Source: an uncultured Isoptericola sp. | Lineage (GTDB): Bacteria > Actinomycetota > Actinomycetes > Actinomycetales > Cellulomonadaceae | Direction: 5' to 3' | Assembly: GCA_947497265.1 (NCBI GenBank) | Contig: CANMFP010000001.1 | Location: 1 to 64,000 of the forward strand | DNA: 64,000 nucleotides | Shown: positions 8,448 through 16,892 of the stretch, in pieces | Layout of the letters: the number at the start of each line of letters is the position of its first letter | Numbering within the stretch: position 1 is the stretch's first letter | The notes under the pieces: generated by a model | The model's input: only the letters and a program-made list of their open reading frames with translations | Databases searched by the model: none | Told to the model about the DNA's origin: nothing | Program-made: the position numbers and the translations under genes

Positions 8448-8505
8448 GGCCTCATCGTCCCTCGCGCCCGGTGCGGCGTCGTCGTCCCACGCCGGGGACG
8501 GACGA

Positions 8506-8545
8506 CGACGCCCGCCCGTCCGGGAGGCCGGCAGGGCGGGCGTCG
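8506..8545 (-). terminator. sucCD terminator hairpin
   Basis: CGACGCCCGCCC (8506-8517) pairs perfectly with 8534-8545 in a 12-bp stem around a 16-nt loop, nine bases after the sucD stop. A short TCGTCGTCC tail follows on the minus strand. It should separate sucCD from DUF6350-purN at least partly. Confidence 0.7.
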
Positions 8546-8553
8546 CTCGTGGC

Positions 8554-9450
8554 TCAGGCGCCCTGCAGGATCTCCCGCATGAGCGCGGCCGTCTCGGACG
8601 GCGTCTTGCCGACCTTGACGCCGACGGCCTCGAGGGCCTCCTTCTTCGCCTGCGCGGTGCCGGCAGAGCCGGAGACGATGGCGCCGGCGTGGCCCATCGT
8701 CTTGCCCTCGGGGGCGGTGAAGCCCGCGACGTAGCCGACGACCGGCTTGGTGACGTGCTCCGCGATGTAGGCCGCGGCACGCTCCTCGGCGTCGCCGCCG
8801 ATCTCGCCGATCATGACGATCGCCTTGGTCTCCGGGTCGTTCTCGAAGGCCTCGAGCGCGTCGATGTGCGTGGTGCCGACGATCGGGTCGCCACCGATGC
8901 CGATGGCCGTGGAGAACCCGAGGTCCTTCAGCTCGTACATCATCTGGTAGGTCAGCGTGCCCGACTTCGACACGAGACCGATCGGGCCCTTGCCGGTGAT
9001 CGTGTGCGGAGTGATCCCGGCCAGGGACTCACCCGGCGTGATGATGCCAGGGCAGTTCGGGCCGATCATGCGCGTGCTCTTGCCCTGCAGGTAGGCCCAG
9101 ATCTCGGCCGTGTCCTGCACCGGGACGCCCTCGGTGATGACCACGATGAGCGGCATCTCGGCGTCGACGGCCTCGATGGCCGCGTCCTTGGTGAAGGCCG
9201 GCGGCACGAACAGCACGGAGACGTTCGCGCCGGTCTCGGCCATCGCCTCCTTGACCGTGCCGAACACGGGCAGGGTGACGTCGTTGCCGTCGTGGTCCTT
9301 GTGCTCGACCGTGGTCCCGGCCTTGCGGGCGTTGACGCCGCCCACGATCTGCGCGCCCGAGTCGAGCATCAGGGCGGTGTGCTTGGCACCCATCCCGCCG
9401 GTGATGCCCTGGACGATGATCTTCGAGTCGGAGTTGAGGTAGATCGACAT
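8554..9450 (-). CDS. sucD: succinyl-CoA ligase, alpha subunit
   Basis: SucD binds CoA and carries the phosphohistidine of succinyl-CoA synthetase in the TCA cycle. The 298-residue sequence has the N-terminal CoA-binding fold ([16 protein letters not shown]), the [10 protein letters not shown] segment and, near residue 245, [18 protein letters not shown] containing the catalytic His. ATG 9450 gives the standard [10 protein letters not shown] start; AAGAG lies just upstream. It follows sucC by 40 bases in one operon. Confidence 0.97.
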   Translation of the reverse strand: MSIYLNSDSKIIVQGITGGMGAKHTALMLDSGAQIVGGVNARKAGTTVEHKDHDGNDVTLPVFGTVKEAMAETGANVSVLFVPPAFTKDAAIEAVDAEMPLIVVITEGVPVQDTAEIWAYLQGKSTRMIGPNCPGIITPGESLAGITPHTITGKGPIGLVSKSGTLTYQMMYELKDLGFSTAIGIGGDPIVGTTHIDALEAFENDPETKAIVMIGEIGGDAEERAAAYIAEHVTKPVVGYVAGFTAPEGKTMGHAGAIVSGSAGTAQAKKEALEAVGVKVGKTPSETAALMREILQGA

Positions 9451-9490
9451 GGCTCTTGTGTCTCTGCTTTCGACGTCGTCTCGGGGGCGA

Positions 9491-10663
9491 TCAGGCCGCT
9501 GCGGCCTTGGCGGCGGCAGCGTCCGCGCCACCGTCCATGGTCTCGGCCAGGGTGACCAGCGGGTGCGCGGCGTCGGCCAGGATCTGGCGGCCGAGCGCGA
9601 CGTTGTTGCCGTCCAGCCGGACGACGAGCGGCTTGGTCGCCTCGTCGCCGAGGATCTCCAGCGCGCCGACGATGCCCCTCGCGACCTCGTCGCAGGCGGT
9701 GATGCCGCCGAACACGTTGACGAACACCGACTTGACCTGCGGGTCGTGCAGGATGACGTCGAGCCCGTTGGCCATCACCTCGGAGTTCGCGCCGCCACCG
9801 ATGTCGAGGAAGTTGGCGGGCTTGACCCCACCGTGCTCCTCGCCGGCGTAGGCCACGACGTCGAGCGTGCTCATGACGAGCCCCGCGCCGTTGCCGATGA
9901 TGCCGACCTCACCGTCGAGCTTGACGTAGTTGAGGCCGTTCGCCTTGGCCTTGGCCTCCAGCGGGTCGGCCGCCGCCTTGTCCTCGAGCTCGGCGTGGTC
10001 CGGGTGCCGCACCTCGGAGGCGTTCTCGTCGAGGGTGACCTTCCCGTCGAGCGCGATGATCTCGCCGTCCTCGGTGCGGACCAGCGGGTTCACCTCGACC
10101 AGGGTGGCGTCCTCGGCCGTGAACACGGCCCAGAGCTTGCGGATCGCGTCGGCGACGGGAGCCTTGAGGTCGTCGGCGAAGCCCGCGGCGTCCACGATCT
10201 CGGCGGCCTTGGCCTCGTCGATGCCGACGATCGGGTCGACCGCGACCTTCGCGAGGGCCTCGGGACGCTCGACGGCGAGCTGCTCGATCTCCATGCCGCC
10301 CTCGACGGAGCACATCGCCAGGTAGTTGCGGTTCGAGCGGTCCAGCAGCACCGAGAAGTAGAACTCCTCGGCGATCTTGGCGCCGGCCGCCACCATCACG
10401 CGGTGGACGGTGTGGCCCTTGATGTCCATGCCGAGGATCTCCTCGGCCTTCTGCGCGGCCTCGTCGGGCGAGTGCGCCAGCTTCACACCGCCGGCCTTGC
10501 CACGGCCGCCGGTCTTGACCTGGGCCTTGACGACGACGGTCCCGCCGCCGAGCTTCTCCGCACCTGCACGAGCCTCTTCGGGGGTCGTCGCGACGACTCC
10601 CCCGAGCACGGGCACGCCGTGCTTCTCGAAGATGTCGCGAGCCTGGTATTCGAACAGGTCCAC
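9491..10663 (-). CDS. sucC: succinyl-CoA ligase, beta subunit
   Basis: SucC holds the nucleotide-binding ATP-grasp domain (residues 1 to about 235) and contributes to the heterotetramer with SucD. The sequence starts [19 protein letters not shown] and carries [13 protein letters not shown] and [13 protein letters not shown] in the C-terminal domain. GTG 10663 is preferred to ATG 10681 because AAGGA lies nine bases before it and the family begins exactly here. The length, 390 residues, is normal. An inverted repeat (10719-10740) lies upstream. Confidence 0.97.
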   Translation of the reverse strand: MDLFEYQARDIFEKHGVPVLGGVVATTPEEARAGAEKLGGGTVVVKAQVKTGGRGKAGGVKLAHSPDEAAQKAEEILGMDIKGHTVHRVMVAAGAKIAEEFYFSVLLDRSNRNYLAMCSVEGGMEIEQLAVERPEALAKVAVDPIVGIDEAKAAEIVDAAGFADDLKAPVADAIRKLWAVFTAEDATLVEVNPLVRTEDGEIIALDGKVTLDENASEVRHPDHAELEDKAAADPLEAKAKANGLNYVKLDGEVGIIGNGAGLVMSTLDVVAYAGEEHGGVKPANFLDIGGGANSEVMANGLDVILHDPQVKSVFVNVFGGITACDEVARGIVGALEILGDEATKPLVVRLDGNNVALGRQILADAAHPLVTLAETMDGGADAAAAKAAAA

Positions 10664-10718
10664 CCTGCTGCGTCCTTCCATCGGTTGAGCCCCTGGGTCG
10701 GCAGAGGCCGGCCTGAGC

Positions 10719-10740
10719 GATGTCTCGACGTCAAGACATC
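10719..10740. promoter_or_regulatory. inverted repeat upstream of sucC
   Basis: GATGTCT (10719-10725) and AGACATC (10734-10740) form a perfect 7-bp dyad with an 8-bp spacer, 56 bp before the sucC start. A second overlapping dyad, CAAGA-CA-TCTTG, spans 10732-10743. This resembles a regulator site for the TCA operon; the factor is unknown. Confidence 0.5.
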
Positions 10741-10849
10741 TTGTCCAGAGTAGCCCTCTCACGCTCGACGGCGGTACGCCCCGGCAGAATTCCTGACGAC
10801 ACCGTGACCGATTCCACACGCCCGTCGCCCCCCGGGTCGGGGGAGCCCT

Positions 10850-13453
10850 TCAGAGCTTGGTGACCGGAGTGAAGCGCAGCAGCAGGCGCTTCGTCCCGTC
10901 GGCACCGAAGTCGATCTTCGCCACCGCGTTTCGACCGGCGCCCTCGAGGGACACGACCGTGCCGAGCCCGTACGCGTCGTGGGTGACCTTGTCCCCCACG
11001 TCCAACGACGGGATGTCCGCGTCGTCGCGGGGCGTCGCGGACCCGAAGCTGGCGCTGCCCGACGACGGCGCGCTCTTCCGGGTGGCACCCGTCGCGGACG
11101 AGCGGCGCTCCCCCGACGTCGTGGTCCGACCGGCCCGCGGGCCCCCGTACCCGCCGCCCCAGGCAGACGCACCGCGACGCAACGACTGCGTGGCGGACTC
11201 GGCCCGCCGCCAGTCCCACAGCTCGTCCGGGATCTCGTCGAGGAACCGGCTCGGCGGGAACTCGTTGGCCATGCCCCACGCCGACCGGGTGCCCGCCCGC
11301 GAGATGTACAGGCGCTCCCGGGCGCGGGTGATCCCCACATAGGCGAGACGCCGCTCCTCGGCCAGCTCGGCGTCGTCGTGCAGGGACCGCATGTGCGGGA
11401 ACGTGCCGTCCTCCATGCCGGTGAGGAACACCACCGGGAACTCGAGCCCCTTGGCGGTGTGCAGGGTCATCAGCGTGATGACGCCCGGATCCTCCTGCGG
11501 CTCGGTCTCGTGCTCGGCGCCCCCGTCCGCGACGTCCTCGTCGGGGATCTGGTCCGCGTCGGCCACCAGGGACACCCGCTCGAGGAAGTCCGCCAGGTCA
11601 CCCTCCGGGTCCAGCTCGGTGAACTCGGCGGCGACGGCGTGCAGCTCGGCCAGGTTCTCGACCCGCGTCCCGTCCTGCGGGTCGTCGCTCGCCCGCAGCT
11701 CGGCCAGGTAGCCCGTGCGGTCCAGGACCGCGCCGAGGATCTCGGCCGGGGTGGCGCCGTCGTCCACGAGCGCACGCAGCTCGCCCATCATCGCGGCGAA
11801 GACCCGCAGCGGCTTGAGCGACCGCGTCGTCATGCCGGGGATCTCGTCCACCCGGTCGAGGGCCGCGCCGAACGAGATCCGCTCGGCGTCCGCGAACCCG
11901 GCCACGAGCGACTCGGCACGGTCGCCCAGGCCACGCTTCGGCACGTTGAGCACCCGACGCAGGCTGACGTCGTCGTCCGGGTTGGCGAGCGCACGGAGGT
12001 ACGCGACGGCGTCCTTGACCTCCTTGCGCTCGTAGAAGCGGGTCCCGCCGACCACCTTGTAGGGGAGGCCGACGCGGATCAGCACCTCCTCCAGCGCCCG
12101 GGACTGGGCGTTGGTGCGGTAGAAGATCGCGACGTCGCCCGGGCGCACACCGTGGCTGTCGCCGAGGCGGTCGATCTCCTGGGCGATGAACCGCGCCTCG
12201 TGGTGCTCGTCATCGGCGACGTAGCCGACGATCTTCGCACCGCCGCCCGCGTCCGTCCAGAGCCGCTTCGGCTTGCGGCCCGGGTTGCGCGAGATGACCT
12301 CGTTGGCCGCGGACAGGATGTTCTGCGTGGAGCGGTAGTTCTGCTCGAGCAGGATCGTCGTGGCGTCCGGGTAGTCCTCCTCGAACTCCACGATGTTGCG
12401 GATCGTGGCACCGCGGAACGCGTAGATCGACTGGTCGGCGTCGCCGACGACGGTCAGCTCCGCCGGGTCGAGACCTTGCTCGACCGCATCCTTCGAGGCT
12501 CCGGCGATCTCGCGCACCAGCACGTACTGCGCGTGGTTCGTGTCCTGGTACTCGTCGACGAGGACGTGCCGGAACCGGCGACGGTAGTGCTCCGCCACCG
12601 CCGGGAATGCCTGGAGGAGGTGGACAGTCGTGGCGATGATGTCGTCGAAGTCCAGGGCGTTCGCCTGCGCGAGCCGCGCCTGGTAGCGGCGGTAGACGTC
12701 GGCGAGCACCGCGTCGAACTGGATCGCCCCCGCGTCGGCGAGGCCACCACCCGCGAGCGCCCGCTCCCGCCAGCCGTCGGCCGTGGCGTCGCTGCCCGCC
12801 TGCTGGGCGTAGGTGTCGGGGTCGATCAGCTCGTTCTTCAGGTCGCTGATCCGGTGCGCGAGGGAGCGCGCCGGATACTTCTTCGTGTCCAGGTCGAGCT
12901 CGCGGCACACCAGCGTGATGAGTCGCTGGGAGTCGGCGGCGTCATAGATCGAGAAGCTGGAGCGCAGGCCCAGCGTCTTGGCCTCGCGGCGCAGGATCCG
13001 CACGCACGCGGAGTGGAACGTCGACACCCACATGCGGCTCGCCGCGGGCCCCACGAGCTGGGCGACGCGCTCGCGCATCTCCGCAGCGGCCTTGTTGGTG
13101 AACGTGATCGCCAGGATCTGGCCCGGGTGGGCGCGGCGCGTCGCGAGCAGGTGCGCGATCCGGTGCGTCAGCACCCGCGTCTTGCCCGAGCCCGCCCCGG
13201 CCACGATGAGCAGCGGCGACCCCGAGTGCACGACGGCGGCGCGCTGGTTCGGGTTCAGCCCTTCCAGCAGCGCGTCGGCGGCGGCGTTCTGCTCGGGCTC
13301 GCGCCGGTCTCCCTGCTCCGACGCGGGCGGCTGCGCCCAGTCCGGGGCGCCGTCGTCGTCCCATCGCGGTGCGGTGCGGGGAAGGCGCGCGGTGTCGCCC
13401 GACGGCGGGGCGTCGAAGCCGGGCAGCGAGAGGCTGTCGAAGAGAGAGGTCAT
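10850..13453 (-). CDS. pcrA: ATP-dependent 3'-5' DNA helicase
   Basis: This superfamily 1A helicase of 867 residues acts in repair and in removal of recombination and replication blocks. It has an actinobacterial acidic N-terminal extension (about 65 residues), Walker A GAGSGKT (86-92), motif Ia TFTNKAAAEMRER, motif II DEYQDTNH, GDADQSIYAFRGA, the YRST motif, and motif VI VGITRARERLYIS. The C-terminal 60 residues (VGDKVTHDAYGLGTVVSLEG) are the Tudor-like domain that contacts RNA polymerase in PcrA/UvrD1. A TACCCT box nine bases upstream suggests a nearly leaderless message. Confidence 0.95.
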   Translation of the reverse strand: MTSLFDSLSLPGFDAPPSGDTARLPRTAPRWDDDGAPDWAQPPASEQGDRREPEQNAAADALLEGLNPNQRAAVVHSGSPLLIVAGAGSGKTRVLTHRIAHLLATRRAHPGQILAITFTNKAAAEMRERVAQLVGPAASRMWVSTFHSACVRILRREAKTLGLRSSFSIYDAADSQRLITLVCRELDLDTKKYPARSLAHRISDLKNELIDPDTYAQQAGSDATADGWRERALAGGGLADAGAIQFDAVLADVYRRYQARLAQANALDFDDIIATTVHLLQAFPAVAEHYRRRFRHVLVDEYQDTNHAQYVLVREIAGASKDAVEQGLDPAELTVVGDADQSIYAFRGATIRNIVEFEEDYPDATTILLEQNYRSTQNILSAANEVISRNPGRKPKRLWTDAGGGAKIVGYVADDEHHEARFIAQEIDRLGDSHGVRPGDVAIFYRTNAQSRALEEVLIRVGLPYKVVGGTRFYERKEVKDAVAYLRALANPDDDVSLRRVLNVPKRGLGDRAESLVAGFADAERISFGAALDRVDEIPGMTTRSLKPLRVFAAMMGELRALVDDGATPAEILGAVLDRTGYLAELRASDDPQDGTRVENLAELHAVAAEFTELDPEGDLADFLERVSLVADADQIPDEDVADGGAEHETEPQEDPGVITLMTLHTAKGLEFPVVFLTGMEDGTFPHMRSLHDDAELAEERRLAYVGITRARERLYISRAGTRSAWGMANEFPPSRFLDEIPDELWDWRRAESATQSLRRGASAWGGGYGGPRAGRTTTSGERRSSATGATRKSAPSSGSASFGSATPRDDADIPSLDVGDKVTHDAYGLGTVVSLEGAGRNAVAKIDFGADGTKRLLLRFTPVTKL

Positions 13454-13522
13454 CGTGGATCAAGGGTAGGCGCCGGAGCCGACACGACGGGACCTCAGCG
13501 CGCCGTGCGGGTGCCGCTCGGA

Positions 13523-13528
13523 TACTGT
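13523..13528 (+). promoter_or_regulatory. -10 hexamer TACTGT
   Basis: TACTGT is followed by six bases and ATG 13535, with no ribosome-binding site. It fixes the start of the DUF389 gene. Confidence 0.55.
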
Positions 13529-13534
13529 CGCGCC

Positions 13535-15139
13535 ATGGATCCCGTGGCCCACGGCCCTGACCTGCTGCGGACCCCGTCACGCCTGGTCAACCCTGCCACG
13601 GTCGGCGGTGCGGTCGCCGTCGGCGTCGGCCTCGTGCTGGTGCTCGTCCCGGCGGTCTCGCTCGGTCTGACCGAGACGGTGATCGCCCTCGGCCTGCTCG
13701 TCTCCGGGACGAACGACCTGTGGGACGTCGTGCGGCGCCGCCGGGCGCGGGCCACCGCACGCGCCGCCGCCGTGCTGCGCGGGTCGGCCTCCCTGGTGCT
13801 CGCGGGGGTCTTCCTGCTCTCCGGTCGCGACGCCCTGACCGCCACGCTCCTGCTCGGTGGGACATACCTGCTGTTCCGCAGCGTCGTCACGCTCGTGCTG
13901 GCCCTGTTCAGCCACGACCGGACCCGCCGCGCCCCCCGGTACGCCGGCGGCGCGGTAGGGCTCCTGCTCGGCCTGCTCGTGGTGGCCGCACCAGAGGTCG
14001 TGGAGAACTGGTTCATCGTCACGCTCGGGCTGACCGCGCTCGGTGGGGGCGCCGTCCTCCTGGCCTACGGCTATCGCGTCGCGGCCGGTCTCGTGGCGCC
14101 TCCCGAGGGCATGCGTCCCTCGCTCACGGAGATCCTGTGGACGTGGGTGGAGCGCGTCGACGTCGGCACCCGGCGCCGCGCCGAGCTGGCCGAGCAGCTC
14201 TACCTGGAACGCCCCGAGCGGGCGGCCAAGCAGGTGGCGTGGTGGACCATGCTGGTGCTGAGCGTCTGCATCGCCACCCTCGCCGTGCTGCAGGACTCCA
14301 CCGCGGTGGTCATCGGCGCGATGCTGGTGGCCCCGCTCATGACGCCGATCCTCGGGCTCGCCGCCGCGGTGGTGAGCGGGTGGCCGCGGCGTGCGGCCGG
14401 TTCGCTCGTGCTGATCGTCGGAGGCGCCGCCGCCGCGGTCCTCGTCGCGTACGTCATCGCCTCGTGGGTGCCCGCCGTCGTCCCCTTCGACACCAACAGC
14501 CAGATCGGCTCGCGGGTGGACCCCACGCTGCTCGACATGCTCGTGGCGGTGGCCGCCGGGGCGGCCGGGGCGTTCGCCACCGTCGACCGCCGCGTCGCAC
14601 CGTCGATCGCCGGGGTCGCGATCGCCGTTGCCCTGGTGCCCCCGCTGTCCGTCGTCGGGGTGGCGCTCGCCGCGGCCCGCCCGGGCGACGCGGCGGGAGC
14701 GATGCTGCTGTTCGCCACGAACTTCGTGTCGATCGTCCTGTCGGCCTCGGTGGTCTTCGTCCTGGCGGGTCTCGCGGACCCCCGGCGACTACGGCGCGAG
14801 GGTCGCACGGTGCTGCTCACCCTGGCACCGTTCGTCACGGCGGCGCTGCTGATCCTTGTCCCGCTGCTGCTCACCACGGACGGCCTGCTCAGCACGTCAG
14901 CGGACAGGCGGGCGGCGCAGACGGCCGTGCGGGACTGGCTCGGTGAGGACCCGTCCCTCAGCCCGACGGAGGTAACCGTCGGCGACGCCGTCGTGACCGT
15001 CGAGCTGGCCGGACCGTCCGACGACCTCCCGGCCCTGGAGGACCTGCGCGCGGCGCTCGAGGACGCGCTGGACGGCAGCTACGCCGTCGAGGTCGCCGTC
15101 ACGCCCGTGGTGACGCAGCGGCTGCCGGCGTCCGGGTGA
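13535..15139 (+). CDS. DUF389 family integral membrane protein
   Basis: The 534-residue protein has two membrane parts. The first (about 20-175) has six short hydrophobic helices resembling the HdeD/DUF308 layout. The second (about 225-460) matches the DUF389 core: AVLQDSTAVVIGAMLVAPLM and AGVAIAVALVPPLSVVGVAL. A soluble C-terminal tail of about 80 residues follows. DUF389 proteins are widespread and uncharacterised. The ATG is fixed by a TACTGT promoter; a much longer open frame upstream is antisense to pcrA and is rejected. Confidence 0.8.
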   Translation: MDPVAHGPDLLRTPSRLVNPATVGGAVAVGVGLVLVLVPAVSLGLTETVIALGLLVSGTNDLWDVVRRRRARATARAAAVLRGSASLVLAGVFLLSGRDALTATLLLGGTYLLFRSVVTLVLALFSHDRTRRAPRYAGGAVGLLLGLLVVAAPEVVENWFIVTLGLTALGGGAVLLAYGYRVAAGLVAPPEGMRPSLTEILWTWVERVDVGTRRRAELAEQLYLERPERAAKQVAWWTMLVLSVCIATLAVLQDSTAVVIGAMLVAPLMTPILGLAAAVVSGWPRRAAGSLVLIVGGAAAAVLVAYVIASWVPAVVPFDTNSQIGSRVDPTLLDMLVAVAAGAAGAFATVDRRVAPSIAGVAIAVALVPPLSVVGVALAAARPGDAAGAMLLFATNFVSIVLSASVVFVLAGLADPRRLRREGRTVLLTLAPFVTAALLILVPLLLTTDGLLSTSADRRAAQTAVRDWLGEDPSLSPTEVTVGDAVVTVELAGPSDDLPALEDLRAALEDALDGSYAVEVAVTPVVTQRLPASG

Positions 15140-15155
15140 GGGCCGCCGTCCTGGT

Positions 15156-15647
15156 TCACGGATCGACGGCTGAAGCCTGATCTTCCGCGACGCCGACCCT
15201 CGCCGAGCGGCGCATGGGCACGTGCGGGATGCCGTCCTCGAGGTACTCGGGCCCGTCGACGACGAACCCGAACGTCCCGTACCAGCCGGCCAGCGGAGAC
15301 TGCGCCCCCAGGACCACGTCCGCCTCGGGAGCAGCCGCCGACGCCGCAGCGAGCGCCGCGCGCATCAGTTCGCCCGACGCGCCGGTCCCCCGCACGTCCG
15401 GGTGGCACACGACGCGACCGATCCGCTGGACGTCGCCGTCGTCGAGCACCCGGGCGGTGCCCACGACCCGGTCGCCGTCCAGGAGCACGACATGCCGGGT
15501 GCCCGGCTCGAGGTCCCGACCGTCGAGGTCCGGGTAGGGGCAGTCCTGCTCGACGACGAACACGTCCTGGCGCAGCCGCCAGATCCCGTAGGCGGTGCGG
15601 GGGTCGAGTGCGTCGAAGGACCGGGTGAGGGTGTGCACGGCGGTCAC
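15156..15647 (-). CDS. GNAT family N-acetyltransferase, ElaA-like
   Basis: This 163-residue protein has the ElaA layout: an N-terminal LRQDVFVVEQDCPYPDLDG segment, a central beta sheet (RVVGTARVL), the acetyl-CoA loop RIGRVVCHPDVRGTGASGELM, and a C-terminal GWYGTFGFVVDGPEYLEDGI. The substrate is unknown. Its GTG overlaps the stop of the upstream DUF456 gene by four bases, so the two are translationally coupled. It converges with the DUF389 gene with only 16 bp between them. Confidence 0.85.
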   Translation of the reverse strand: MTAVHTLTRSFDALDPRTAYGIWRLRQDVFVVEQDCPYPDLDGRDLEPGTRHVVLLDGDRVVGTARVLDDGDVQRIGRVVCHPDVRGTGASGELMRAALAAASAAAPEADVVLGAQSPLAGWYGTFGFVVDGPEYLEDGIPHVPMRRSARVGVAEDQASAVDP

Positions 15648-16126
15648 GTGACGAAGAGCCCGACGGCCCAGACCCCGGTCGCGGCGAGCCCGCCGAGGAG
15701 CTGGACGCCGATGGTGATGGCGGTCGCCTGCAGCGCGGCGACCGTCGCGCGCCAGGCCGCCCGCACGTCACGCCGACGCAGGTACTCCATGACCAGCACC
15801 GCGAGCGTGAAGAAGAGGAACAGCCCCACCACGGGGACGACGAAGAAGCCGACGATCCCGGCCAGGCCGCCGACGGCGAGGGTCGACCAGGGCACCTCGG
15901 CGCGGCGCATGTGCCGGCCCGCCAGCAGCCACTGACCGATCTCCGCGAGGACGATCACCAGCGCCGCGACGGCGAAGCACACCCACGCCGCGGTCCCACC
16001 CGTCACCCAGGCCCACACGAGCACCGAGCCGAGCACGAGGACGTTCCCGGGCAGGATCTGGACGACGATACCGACCAGGCCCACGGCGATCGCGAGGCCG
16101 ACGAGGACCTCTCCGAGCATGCTCAC
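15644..16126 (-). CDS. DUF456 family membrane protein
   Basis: The 160-residue protein has four to five hydrophobic helices, with the GIVVQILPGNVLVLGSVLVW segment and the glycine-rich GGLAGIVGFFVVPVVGLFLF hairpin of DUF456. The function of the family is unknown. The start is taken as GTG 16126, with an ATG two codons later as an alternative. It is followed by a coupled acetyltransferase gene. Confidence 0.75.
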   Translation of the reverse strand: MSMLGEVLVGLAIAVGLVGIVVQILPGNVLVLGSVLVWAWVTGGTAAWVCFAVAALVIVLAEIGQWLLAGRHMRRAEVPWSTLAVGGLAGIVGFFVVPVVGLFLFFTLAVLVMEYLRRRDVRAAWRATVAALQATAITIGVQLLGGLAATGVWAVGLFVT

Positions 16127-16169
16127 CGGGCGCGACCGTCCGTGGCGAGCGCCGTCGTCGTCCCGGGGA

Positions 16170-16541
16170 TCACCAGAAGACGGCCACGAGGATGTTGGCC
16201 AGCGTCAGCGCACCGATCGTGTGCTTCAGCCCGGGGCTGACGGCGCCCGTGCCGTTGTCCGCCTTGCTCCCCTGCCGCTTGGCGACAAGGGCGAGGACCG
16301 TGATGACCAGCGCGACGGTGAGCTTGACGCCGATCTTGGGCATGGACGGGCCGTCGTCGCCCCACACGTCGCCCATCTCCGCGGTCCCGACCATGAGGAC
16401 GCCCGCGACCAGCGCGGTCGCCGCCCCGTGGAACACCCCGCGGTACAGGCCTGGGCTGCGCAGCGACGCGAGGTAGCCACCGAGGACGATGGCCCACCCG
16501 ACGAAGTGCAGCACCGTGAAGAGGTTGTAGAGGAACTCCAT
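16170..16541 (-). CDS. small integral membrane protein
   Basis: This 123-residue protein has four predicted membrane helices (LFTVLHFVGWAIVLGGYLA, then a hydrophobic segment after residue 38, then two in the C-terminal half) and a short polar loop. His12 in the first helix resembles small haem- or copper-associated membrane proteins, but I cannot assign a family. ATG 16541 has no Shine-Dalgarno sequence and follows TAGGCT by six bases. Confidence 0.7.
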   Translation of the reverse strand: MEFLYNLFTVLHFVGWAIVLGGYLASLRSPGLYRGVFHGAATALVAGVLMVGTAEMGDVWGDDGPSMPKIGVKLTVALVITVLALVAKRQGSKADNGTGAVSPGLKHTIGALTLANILVAVFW

Positions 16542-16547
16542 GCCGAC

Positions 16548-16553
16548 AGCCTA
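16548..16553 (-). promoter_or_regulatory. -10 hexamer TAGGCT
   Basis: On the minus strand TAGGCT ends six bases before ATG 16541 of the small membrane protein gene, indicating a leaderless start. Confidence 0.5.
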
Positions 16554-16643
16554 TCCGCGCCACGCCGCCGCGGATGGCGTCTCAATCCGTGACACTCGTC
16601 CCAGCATGCGGACCTGGGGTTTCGCGAGATGGTCGTACCGGGT

Positions 16644-16649
16644 TAGATT
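16644..16649 (+). promoter_or_regulatory. -10 hexamer of the sulfur operon
   Basis: TAGATT ends seven bases before ATG 16657. Transcription would start at or next to that ATG, giving a leaderless short ORF and a leader of about 236 nt in front of nirA. Confidence 0.6.
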
Positions 16650-16656
16650 CCTCGAC

Positions 16657-16761
16657 ATGACCACGGCTGCGCCCCACTTCCTCACGACCACCCGTCGTGA
16701 GATGTCCGCGCGCCCCAGCCTGCGCATGCGCATGTGCAGCTGTCAGTGCTGCTGTCGCTGA
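16657..16761 (+). CDS. leaderless polycysteine leader peptide of the sulfur operon
   Basis: This 34-residue ORF ends in MRMCSCQCCCR, with five cysteine codons among its last eight codons and the stop TGA at 16759-16761. The start has a perfect leaderless context. It precedes sulfite reductase and APS reductase genes. Leaderless short ORFs with cysteine runs upstream of sulfur assimilation genes have been described in mycobacteria as cysteine-responsive attenuators: ribosomes stalling on Cys codons when Cys-tRNA is scarce change mRNA folding and raise expression downstream. I infer the same role here. The peptide itself probably has no function. Confidence 0.75.
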   Translation: MTTAAPHFLTTTRREMSARPSLRMRMCSCQCCCR

Positions 16762-16892
16762 TCGCGCCCCACCTCAGCCCCCACCGCCACTGCGGATTCT
16801 GAGCACCGGCGCGCGCCGTCGGTCTCGGCCCATCTCTGCTGAGCCATCGTCGTCGCGCGTCCCGCCCCCGAGGACCCGAGGAACCCCCCAGG
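16762..16892 (+). promoter_or_regulatory. nirA leader with mutually exclusive stems
   Basis: Between the leader ORF and nirA, CTCAGC (16773-16778) can pair through CTCAG with CTGAG (16799-16803), enclosing an inner CCGC-CACT-GCGG stem, or fully with GCTGAG (16838-16843). The two pairings exclude each other. A GC stem spans about 16805-16823. The nirA ribosome-binding site GAGGA is at 16878-16882. Such alternatives suit an attenuator; folding was judged by eye only. Confidence 0.4.

Noticed and set aside
10828-10843. C6/G5 hairpin downstream of pcrA as terminator
   Set aside because: The stem is short, built from homopolymers and without a U-tract; random occurrence in 73% G+C DNA is likely.
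10979-13534. Very long plus-strand open frame running into the DUF389 gene
   Set aside because: It is antisense to pcrA, whose protein is full of helicase motifs. The plus-strand translation is low-complexity Arg/Gly/Asp/Val, an artefact of high G+C. Only the part from ATG 13535 is a gene.
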